DNA of 52,099 nucleotides from Paractinoplanes toevensis (GTDB taxonomy: Bacteria; Actinomycetota; Actinomycetes; Mycobacteriales; Micromonosporaceae): NCBI RefSeq assembly GCF_018332695.1, contig NZ_BOQN01000026.1, positions 1 through 52,099 of the forward strand. Reading direction: 5' to 3'. Made by a program: the position numbers and the translations under genes. Below, piece after piece: positions 45,801-52,099 of the stretch; within the stretch, counting starts at the first letter, position 1, and each line of letters opens with the position of its first letter. A model generated the notes under the pieces. It was given only the letters and a program-made list of their open reading frames with translations. It did no database searches and had not been told where the DNA came from.

Positions 45801-46990
45801 GAGCTGGCAGCGCCGGTGGGGGCCCGATCCGGTTCTGAGCGGGCTTCGGATTTGCTCCGGTGAGACTCGCCACCGGGGAACGTCACCTCTATCCGCAGGC
45901 CACCCGCCGGTCCTGGGGACGCGTCGACGGTCGCCGCGTGGGCGACGGCGATGGCCCGCACGATCGACAGGCCGAGCCCGTGGTGCCCGGCCCGCCCGCC
46001 GGTGCGGTCGAGTCGTTGGAACGGCTCGAACAGTGCGTCCAGCTTCTCGGCCGGGATCGGTTCGCCGGTGTTCGTGACGGTCAGCACCGGCCGGCCGTCG
46101 CGGACACCGGTGGTCACGTCGACCTCGCCACCGTCGACGTTGTAGGCGACCGCGTTGTCGATCAGGTTCGCGACCAGGCGCTCGACCAGGGCCGGATCCC
46201 CGGTGCTCCAGGCCGGATCGGTGCGCCGGCGAAGGCGTACGCCGGAATTGCGGGCCGTGGCGCGATAGGCCGCCACCGTCCGTTCGGTGATGGCCGACAG
46301 CTCGACGTGGTCGTGCCGGTCCAGGCCGCGTTCACTGCCGGCCAGGGTGAGCAGCGACTCGAGCATCGCCGCCTGCTGTTGGCGCAGGTCCAGCAGTCGC
46401 TCGAAGAGTGACCGGTACTGCGGCAGCGTCGCCGTGCGGTCGGTGAGCATCTCCTCGATCAGCGCGTGCTCGACGGTGAGCGGGGTGCGCAGTTCGTGCG
46501 CGGCGTTCGCGACGAACCGGCGATGCCCGTCCAGCGCACCCTCGAGCCGTTGCAGCAGCCCGTCGACGGTGTCGGACAGATCTTTCAGCTCGTCGCGCGG
46601 GCCGGTCGCGGCGAGCCGGTCATGCACGTTGTGGGCGGAGATCCGCTGGATCGTGCCGGTCATCGTGCGCAGCGGGCGCAGGATCCGGCCGGCCATCAGC
46701 CAGCCCAGCACCAGCGCCAGCACGGCCACGATGGCCAGGGCCACGGCCGAGTAGACGAGCAGCGAGTGCAGCTGGGCGTCGCGATCCTGGCGGGCGACCT
46801 CGGCGGCGTGCGCGGTCAGGTCCTCGAAGAAGTCGGGTGGTGGGGTCTCGCCGCTGCTCGACAGGTTGCGCACCACGAACAGCTGCCGGCCCCGGCTGAC
46901 CAGCAGGTAGACGATCGTCAGCAGGGTGGCGCCGCTGACCACGAACAGACCGGTGTAGAGCAGGGTGAGGCGGGTCCGCACGCGGGACAT
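45797..46990 (-). CDS. Sensor histidine kinase of a two-component system
   Basis: 397 residues. Two membrane segments (about 8-31 and 77-99) frame a short outside loop of about 45 residues. HAMP follows (RILRPLRTMTGTIQRISAHN). The phosphoacceptor H165 is in VANAAHELRTPL. The ATPase domain shows LVANLIDNAVAYN (N box), VTNTGEPIP (G1), LFEPFQRLD (F box) and GHHGLGLSIV (G2). The small outside loop suggests it senses through the membrane or a partner protein, as in envelope-stress kinases. It starts one base after the regulator stop. Its partner is the regulator upstream; the divergent ABC export operon is the likely target. Confidence 0.92.
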   Translation of the reverse strand: MSRVRTRLTLLYTGLFVVSGATLLTIVYLLVSRGRQLFVVRNLSSSGETPPPDFFEDLTAHAAEVARQDRDAQLHSLLVYSAVALAIVAVLALVLGWLMAGRILRPLRTMTGTIQRISAHNVHDRLAATGPRDELKDLSDTVDGLLQRLEGALDGHRRFVANAAHELRTPLTVEHALIEEMLTDRTATLPQYRSLFERLLDLRQQQAAMLESLLTLAGSERGLDRHDHVELSAITERTVAAYRATARNSGVRLRRRTDPAWSTGDPALVERLVANLIDNAVAYNVDGGEVDVTTGVRDGRPVLTVTNTGEPIPAEKLDALFEPFQRLDRTGGRAGHHGLGLSIVRAIAVAHAATVDASPGPAGGLRIEVTFPGGESHRSKSEARSEPDRAPTGAASS

Positions 46991-46991
46991 G

Positions 46992-47633
46992 TCAGATCCG
47001 GTATCCGGCGCGCGGCACGGTGCCGATCAGCGGTGGATCGCTGAGCTTGCCGCGCAGCCGGTTGATGGTCGCCTTCACCGTGGTGGTGAACGGGTCGGTG
47101 GCCTCGTCCCAGACCCGTTCCAGCAGCTCCTCGGCCGACACCACGCGGTGCTGGGCGGTCAGCAGATATTCCAGCACCGCGAACTCCTTGGGCGTCAGGG
47201 CCAGCCTGCGGCCGGCCCGGGTGGCGACTCGGCGAGCCGGGTCGAGTTGCAGGTCACCGTGGGTCAGCACGGTCGGCACGGCGGGTTGGGTGCGGCGGGC
47301 GATGGCCCGCACGCGAGCGATCAGTTCGGCGTACGCGAACGGCTTCGGCAGATAGTCGTCGGCCCCCAGATTCAGGCCTTCGACCCGGTCGGCCAGGGTG
47401 CCGGACGCGGTCAGCATCAACACCCGGGGACCGGTCAGCTGCCGGCACACGTCGTCGCCGTGCACCACCGGCAGATCCCGGTCGAGGACCAGGACGTCGT
47501 AGTCGGTGACGGTGGTGCGTTCGAGGGCGGCGCCACCGTCGTACACGACGTCGACGGCCATTCCCTCGCGGCGCAGCACCCGGCCGATCGAGTCGGCCAG
47601 CTCGTTCTGATCCTCGGCAACCAGCACTCGCAT
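46992..47633 (-). CDS. OmpR/PhoB-family response regulator
   Basis: 213 residues. Receiver domain (1-118): acidic pocket ED at 7-8, phosphoacceptor D51 in LVLDRDLPVV, T/S at LMLTASG and K in PKPF. Winged-helix DNA-binding domain (about 125-213): ALTPKEFAVLEYLL, VVSAEELLERVWDE and VPRAGYRI. It pairs with the kinase that follows. It diverges from the lipoprotein/ABC export operon across an 86-base gap with GTCACA (47658-47663) and TGTGAC (47691-47696) arms that could be regulator sites. Confidence 0.95.
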   Translation of the reverse strand: MRVLVAEDQNELADSIGRVLRREGMAVDVVYDGGAALERTTVTDYDVLVLDRDLPVVHGDDVCRQLTGPRVLMLTASGTLADRVEGLNLGADDYLPKPFAYAELIARVRAIARRTQPAVPTVLTHGDLQLDPARRVATRAGRRLALTPKEFAVLEYLLTAQHRVVSAEELLERVWDEATDPFTTTVKATINRLRGKLSDPPLIGTVPRAGYRI

Positions 47634-47719
47634 GGGCGCCAGCCTGCCCGATCCGATGTCACACCGAGGTCACCGAATCACGGACCGGCCTGTGACCGCC
47701 GTCCTCGTAGAACTTCGCC

Positions 47720-48199
47720 ATGCGATTTCCTGTTCTCTGCGCCGCGCTGATCGTGTTGTGCACGGCCGGCTGCGGCTCCTCCGCCACACCCGATCCCGCC
47801 GCGTCTGAAGATCGACAGACGCAGGCCGTCAAGTACTCGCAGTGCATGCGGGAGAACGGCGTGCCGAGCTTCCCCGACCCGGTGGACGGGCGGATCCAGC
47901 TGCGGATCGAGCCGGGTTCCGACCTCGACCCCGAGGGCGAGCCCTTCAAGAAAGCCCAGCAGGCGTGCAAAGACCTCGAACCGGCCGGTCTGGGCAACGC
48001 CGGGCAGAACGGTGAACAGCAGGGCCGGGTGCTCAAGTGGGTGGCCTGCATGCGGCAGAACGGGGTGCCGAACATGCCGGACCCGCAGGCCGACGGCAAG
48101 ATGCTGGTCGGGCCGGACACTGGCGTCGACCCGGAGTCGCCGGCGTACAAGGACGCCGAGACCAAGTGCCGTGACCTCGCGCCGGGCGGTCTGGGGTGA
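47720..48199 (+). CDS. Lipoprotein with an internal duplication
   Basis: 159 residues. A lipoprotein signal ends at CTAGC-GSS. The mature part holds two copies of one unit: KYSQCMRENGVPSFPDP followed by ACKDL, and KWVACMRQNGVPNMPDP followed by KCRDL, each with a Cys pair likely to form a disulfide. This CMR-NGVPxxPDP unit is common in actinobacterial lipoproteins next to ABC exporters but has no assigned function. The stop overlaps the start of the adaptor gene (GTGA). Confidence 0.85.
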   Translation: MRFPVLCAALIVLCTAGCGSSATPDPAASEDRQTQAVKYSQCMRENGVPSFPDPVDGRIQLRIEPGSDLDPEGEPFKKAQQACKDLEPAGLGNAGQNGEQQGRVLKWVACMRQNGVPNMPDPQADGKMLVGPDTGVDPESPAYKDAETKCRDLAPGGLG

Positions 48200-49173
48200 G
48201 GGCCGCCCGGGCCGGCCTGCTGGTCCTCGTTCTTGCCGGGTGTTCGCCGGCCGCGTCGGGCGCGCCCGAACCGGTGGTCGCGACGGCTGCGGTGCAGCAG
48301 GGTGCCCTCTCCGGACAAATCACTCAGAGCGGAACCCTGTCCTATGCCGGTCAGGCCGACGGCAGCGATTATCCGATCGTCAACCAGGCCGGTGGTATGT
48401 ACACCAAGCTGCCGGTCGCCGGGCAGGTCGTCGCCTGCGGCAAGGTCGTCTACTGGGTCGACGACGACCCGGTGCTGCTGCTCTGCGGCAGTCGCCCGTT
48501 CTACCGTGATCTCTACTCCGGCAGCGAGGGCTGGGACGTCGCGCTGCTCAACCGGAACCTGGGGGTCGCCGGCGACGAGTTCACCTCGGCGACCGCCGAC
48601 GCGCTGGACTCGTGGTCGCTGAAACTCGGCGAGGCGATCGTGCTGCCCGGCCCGGTGCGGATCGCCGCAGTGTCCGCCCAACTCGGCGGTCCGGCGCGGC
48701 CGGGCAGCCCGCTCGGCACCGCCGTCAGCACCCGCCGGGAGGTGGTCGTGCAGCTCAACGCCTCGCAGCAGGCCCAGGTCAAGGTCGGCAACCGGGCCCA
48801 GATCACGCTGCCGGACAACCGGGTCGTCGTCGGCAAGGTCGGCCGGATCGGCGCGGTGGCAGTCGAGAACCGGGACGGTACGACGACCGTCCCGGTCTAC
48901 CTCACCCTGGACAAACCGGCCGCGGCCGGGAAGCTGGACGCCGCCCCGGTCCGGGTGCGGATCATCACGGCCGGCGTGAAGAACGCGCTGATCGTGCCGG
49001 TCACCGCGTTGATCGGGCAGGGTGGCGGCGGGTTCGCGGTCGAGCGGGTCCGTGCCGATGGTGGCCGGGAGACCGTGCCGGTCAAGCTCGGTCTCTTCGA
49101 CGACTCGGCCGGGATGGTGCAGGTGACCGGCGCGCTGACGATCGGCGACCGAGTGGTGGTGCCGTCGTCATGA
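48196..49173 (+). CDS. HlyD/MacA-like adaptor lipoprotein of an ABC export system
   Basis: 325 residues from the GTG at 48196. A lipobox VLAGCSP ends the signal peptide. The mature protein resembles actinobacterial efflux adaptors: a first strand region (TAAVQQGALSGQITQSGTLSY), a peptidoglycan-binding-like section (VYWVDDDPVLLLCG, DVALLNRNLG), then barrel and membrane-proximal parts (LNASQQAQVKVGNRAQITLP, NALIVPVTALIGQ). It would link the ABC permease to the outside in a monoderm. It overlaps the upstream lipoprotein by four bases and the ATPase by ATGA, so the set is one operon. Confidence 0.85.
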   Translation: MRAARAGLLVLVLAGCSPAASGAPEPVVATAAVQQGALSGQITQSGTLSYAGQADGSDYPIVNQAGGMYTKLPVAGQVVACGKVVYWVDDDPVLLLCGSRPFYRDLYSGSEGWDVALLNRNLGVAGDEFTSATADALDSWSLKLGEAIVLPGPVRIAAVSAQLGGPARPGSPLGTAVSTRREVVVQLNASQQAQVKVGNRAQITLPDNRVVVGKVGRIGAVAVENRDGTTTVPVYLTLDKPAAAGKLDAAPVRVRIITAGVKNALIVPVTALIGQGGGGFAVERVRADGGRETVPVKLGLFDDSAGMVQVTGALTIGDRVVVPSS

Positions 49174-49847
49174 TTCTCGAACTGGCCGGCGTCACCAAGA
49201 CCTACGGCGACGTGGCCGTGCTGCGCGGCATCGACCTGCGCGTGGACGAGGGCGAACTGGTCGCGATCGTCGGGCCGTCCGGGTCCGGCAAGTCCACGCT
49301 CCTGCACGTCATGGGCACCCTGGAGCGGCCCAGCGGCGGGCAGGTGCGGATCCGGGGCGTCGACGTGGCCGGGCTGAGCGACGAGCGGCTGGCCGACGTG
49401 CGGGCCCGCGACATCGGCTTCGTCTTCCAGCAGTTCTTCCTGTCCGCGCACGCCACCGCGGCCGAGAACGTCGCCGACGGGATGCTGTACGCCGGGGTCG
49501 ACGCCCGTACCCGTCGTCGCCGGGCCGCCGAGGCCCTGGACCGGGTCGGCCTGGCCCACCGGGCGAACTTCCGTCCGGCGAAGCTGTCCGGCGGCGAACG
49601 GCAGCGGGTGGCGATCGCCCGCGCGCTGGTCGGCCGCCCGGCGATCGTGCTGGCGGACGAGCCGACCGGCAACCTCGACTCGGCCACCGGCGGCGCGATC
49701 GTCACGCTGCTGCACGAGCTGCACGCCTCCGGCGCGACGATCCTGGTGATCACCCACGACCACGACCTGGCCTCGCGCATGCCACGCCAGGTGCAGGTGC
49801 TCGACGGCCGGATTGTGGGGGACAGTCATGCGACTGCGCTTCGCTGA
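49170..49847 (+). CDS. MacB/LolD-type ABC transporter ATPase
   Basis: 225 residues. Walker A GPSGSGKST, Q-loop FVFQQFF, signature LSGGERQRVAIA, Walker B AIVLADEPTGNLDS and switch His in VITHDHDL are all present. LADEPTGNLD is typical of the MacB/LolD/FtsE group, which drive mechanotransmission instead of classical transport. It works with the FtsX-like permease downstream, whose start lies inside its 3' end (20-base overlap). Confidence 0.93.
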   Translation: MILELAGVTKTYGDVAVLRGIDLRVDEGELVAIVGPSGSGKSTLLHVMGTLERPSGGQVRIRGVDVAGLSDERLADVRARDIGFVFQQFFLSAHATAAENVADGMLYAGVDARTRRRRAAEALDRVGLAHRANFRPAKLSGGERQRVAIARALVGRPAIVLADEPTGNLDSATGGAIVTLLHELHASGATILVITHDHDLASRMPRQVQVLDGRIVGDSHATALR

Positions 49848-51036
49848 CCAGGCCCGGGTTGCCAGCGTCGGGGTGCGCGCCCGCAAGGTGCGCGCTTTTC
49901 TCTCAGCGCTGGGCATCGCGATCGGGGTGGCGGCTATCGTGGCCGTACTCGGATTGTCCTCCTCGTCGCAGGCCGGGCTGCTCGCCGAGATCGACCGGCT
50001 CGGCACCAACCTGCTCACCGCGAGCAGCGGCCAGTCGTTCAGCGGCGACGCCGCCGAGCTGCCTCGGGAAGCACCGGCCCGGGTCGGCAACCTCGACGCC
50101 GTCGAGTCGGTGGCGCACACCGGGGACGTCACCGGCGCGCACGTCTACCGGACCCCGCTCATTCCGGCGGTCAGCACCAACGCGATCCAGGTGCGGGCGG
50201 CCAGCCTCAACCTGCCGTCGGTGGTCGCGGCCGGGATGGCGCAGGGCCGATGGCTGAACGAGGCGACCGCGACCCAGCCGGTGGCGGTGCTCGGCGCGAC
50301 CGCCGCCAAGCGGCTCGGCTTCGAGCGGGTGACGCCCGGCCAGCGGGTGTGGCTGGGCGACCAGTGGTTCTACGTGGCCGGAATCCTGGAAAAAGCAGCG
50401 CTGGCGTCCGAGTTGGACAGCAGCGTCCTGGTCGGCTACCCGGCTGCCGAGCGTCACCTGAACTACGTGGCGATCGCGCGGGGTGCGGCGGTGGCCGGAC
50501 CGCCGAGCACGCTCTACGTGCGGGCGGCCACCGAGCAGGTAGCGGGGGTGCAGGCGGTGCTCGCCCAGACGGCCAACCCGGAGTCGCCCAACGAGGTCGA
50601 CATCAGCCAGCCGTCCGACGCGCTCACCGCCCGGGCTGCCGCCGAGGGTGCCTTCGACAGCCTGTTCCTCGGCCTGGGCGTGGTGGCACTGATCGTGGGC
50701 GCGGTCGGGGTGGCCAACATCATGATCATCTCAGTGCTGGAGCGACGCTCGGAGATCGGCCTCCGCCGGGCCCTGGGCGCCACCCAGCGGCAGGTCCGCA
50801 CCCAGTTCCTGGCCGAGGCGGTGCTGCTCACCGTGCTCGGCGGTACCGCCGGGGTGGCGGCCGGAATGATCGCCACGGTGGTCTACGCCCAGAACCAGGG
50901 CTGGCGGGTGGTGGTGCCGGTCGAGGCGTGGGCCGGCGGCATCGCGGCGGCCGTCGTGATCGGCGCGATCGCCGGGCTGGTGCCGGCCGTGCGCGCGGCC
51001 CGGTTGTCACCAACTGAAGCCCTGCGCACCGTCTGA
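49828..51036 (+). CDS. MacB/FtsX-type ABC transporter permease
   Basis: 402 residues from the ATG at 49828, with GGGGGA five bases upstream. Four membrane segments in the MacB arrangement: one near the N-terminus (FLSALGIAIGVAAIVAVLGL), then a MacB-PCD outside domain of about 230 residues, then three at the C-terminus (VVALIVGAVGVANIMIISVL, AVLLTVLGGTAGVAAGMI, GIAAAVVIGAIAGLVPAVRA). The coupling motif RRSEIGLRRALGATQRQV is the FtsX signature. With adaptor and ATPase it forms a MacAB-like system moving peptides, antibiotics or lipids out of the membrane; the cargo is unknown. Confidence 0.93.
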   Translation: MRLRFADQARVASVGVRARKVRAFLSALGIAIGVAAIVAVLGLSSSSQAGLLAEIDRLGTNLLTASSGQSFSGDAAELPREAPARVGNLDAVESVAHTGDVTGAHVYRTPLIPAVSTNAIQVRAASLNLPSVVAAGMAQGRWLNEATATQPVAVLGATAAKRLGFERVTPGQRVWLGDQWFYVAGILEKAALASELDSSVLVGYPAAERHLNYVAIARGAAVAGPPSTLYVRAATEQVAGVQAVLAQTANPESPNEVDISQPSDALTARAAAEGAFDSLFLGLGVVALIVGAVGVANIMIISVLERRSEIGLRRALGATQRQVRTQFLAEAVLLTVLGGTAGVAAGMIATVVYAQNQGWRVVVPVEAWAGGIAAAVVIGAIAGLVPAVRAARLSPTEALRTV

Positions 51037-51105
51037 TCTTCCGGGCGCGGTGATCCGGGCGATAGGTTGACGCAGCTCACTGCCCACACTGGAGGTAGCC
51101 GCGTC

Positions 51106-52099
51106 ATGAGTACCCACCCCCTCGCCCGGCTCACCGCCGCGGAGATCGACCGCACCCGCGCGGTGCTGGCCGAGGCCGGCGTGCTGGCCGAGAGCACGCG
51201 ATTCGCCTACGTCGGGCTCGCCGAGCCGGACAAGCGCCTGGTCCTGGCCGGTGAAGCGGTGCCGCGCCAGGTGCGGGTCCTGCTGCTCGACCGGGCCACC
51301 GGGCTGGGCCGGGACTGCCTGGTCGACCTCACCGCCGCCGCGATCGCCGCGATCACCGAGGCGGACGCCACGCTCGGTGGTCAGATGCCGATCCTCGACG
51401 AGGAGTTCATGGTCATCGAGGACATCCTGGCCGAGTCGCCGGAGTGGCTGGCCGCCCTGGCCAAGCGCGGCCTGCCGGTCGAGGAGGTGCGCGCCTGCCC
51501 GCTGTCGGCCGGCAACTTCGACTACGAGGACGAGGCCGGCAAGCGGATGATCCGGGTGCTCGCCTTCCACCAGCCGGACCCCAAAGAGCTGGTCTGGGCG
51601 TACCCGATCGATGGTCTTGTGGCTTATGTGAATTTGACCGAGCGCACCGCGCACGCGGTCTACGACCACCAGGACCACCCGATCCCGCGGGAGAAGGCCG
51701 AGTGGGAGGTTCCGCCGCGGGACACGCTCAAAGCCATCGAGATCACGCAGCCGGACGGGCCCAGTTTCTCGGTCGACGACGACGTGGTGACCTGGGAGAA
51801 GTGGCGGCTGCGGATCGGCTTCGACATGCGCGAGGGGCTGATCCTCAACGAGATCTCGTTCGATGGCCGGCCGATCGTCTACCGCGCCTCGATCGCCGAG
51901 ATGGTGGTGCCCTACGCGGACCCGTCGCCGGCCCGGTTCTGGCAGAACTACTTCGACACCGGTGAGTACCTGTTCGCGCGGTACACGAACTCGCTCGAGC
52001 TCGGCTGCGACTGCCTCGGCGAGATCCACTACTTCGACGCCACCCTCGCCGACGAGCAGGGCGCGCCGCGGGACATCCGCAACGCGATCTGCATGCACG
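51106..52099 (+). CDS. Copper-containing primary amine oxidase, 3' end cut by window edge
   Basis: The first 331 residues. GGAGGT precedes the ATG. The N2/N3 domains are present (HPLARLTAAEIDRTRAVLAE, then GRDCLVDLTAA) and the catalytic domain begins near EKWRLRIGFDMREGLILNEI. WQNYFDTGEY carries the Asp that acts as catalytic base in this family. The topaquinone Tyr (NYE/D) and the three copper His lie further on, outside the window. The enzymes oxidise primary amines such as tyramine or phenylethylamine to aldehydes with release of ammonia and hydrogen peroxide, giving access to amine nitrogen. Related actinobacterial enzymes have about 640 residues. Confidence 0.93.
   Translation, partial: MSTHPLARLTAAEIDRTRAVLAEAGVLAESTRFAYVGLAEPDKRLVLAGEAVPRQVRVLLLDRATGLGRDCLVDLTAAAIAAITEADATLGGQMPILDEEFMVIEDILAESPEWLAALAKRGLPVEEVRACPLSAGNFDYEDEAGKRMIRVLAFHQPDPKELVWAYPIDGLVAYVNLTERTAHAVYDHQDHPIPREKAEWEVPPRDTLKAIEITQPDGPSFSVDDDVVTWEKWRLRIGFDMREGLILNEISFDGRPIVYRASIAEMVVPYADPSPARFWQNYFDTGEYLFARYTNSLELGCDCLGEIHYFDATLADEQGAPRDIRNAICMH

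Overview
This is a very GC-rich chromosomal window from an actinobacterium. Long shadow frames, strong third-position G/C bias, many GTG starts, a CebR-type operator, an EspC-like type VII secretion target beside a YbaB protein, and a tRNA-Ser/tRNA-Arg pair all point to Micromonosporaceae (Actinoplanes-like). The genus is an inference.

Layout. 1-6.35 kb: a truncated FhuF-like ferric reductase behind an iron box; an XRE-HTH protein fused to a complete peptide deformylase; a flavohaemoglobin-like protein; a CPBP membrane protease; and an Ala/Pro-rich protein with hexapeptide repeats. 6.4-6.7 kb: two tRNA genes and a terminator. 6.8-12.7 kb: a secreted S8 protease with Ig-like modules, a SpoIIE-type phosphatase, a 0.6-kb gap with hairpins and a terminator, and a chemoreceptor gene broken by two single-base deletions. 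12.8-17.7 kb: a lipoprotein, a Gfo/Idh/MocA remnant without its NAD-binding domain, an eight-blade WD40 protein, and a MmyB-like regulator divergent from an aldo/keto reductase.

17.7-30.2 kb is the most unusual part. An operon encodes XRE-HTH/NB-ARC/TPR and TIR/NB-ARC/TPR proteins, coupled by a 4-base overlap. It diverges from genes for a small helical protein, a DUF4407 membrane protein and a seven-segment membrane protein with a large outside periplasmic-binding-like domain. A perfect 16-bp palindrome lies in the shared promoter region. A secreted Ig-like protein and a TrkA-N/RyR-domain membrane protein follow. The domains suggest an outside sensor, an inside STAND/TIR response and a nucleotide-sensing membrane protein, that is, a candidate immunity or stress system; this is inference.

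30.3-36.2 kb: a GH19 chitinase, a secreted Q/G/H-rich protein, a four-gene overlapping cassette (YbaB, EspC-like, a WXG-like protein ending in an HExxH metallopeptidase, and a small beta-barrel protein as candidate immunity factor), and a CE15 glucuronoyl esterase with CBM2 under a CebR-like operator. 36.5-44.6 kb: an SCO6745-type protein, then metal genes: NicO-type transporter, TPR protein, DUF4331 protein and cbiMNQO with an inverted repeat upstream. 44.7-51.0 kb: an RDD protein, DUF2752 protein, histidine kinase and response regulator, divergent from a MacAB-like ABC export operon. The window ends inside a copper amine oxidase gene.
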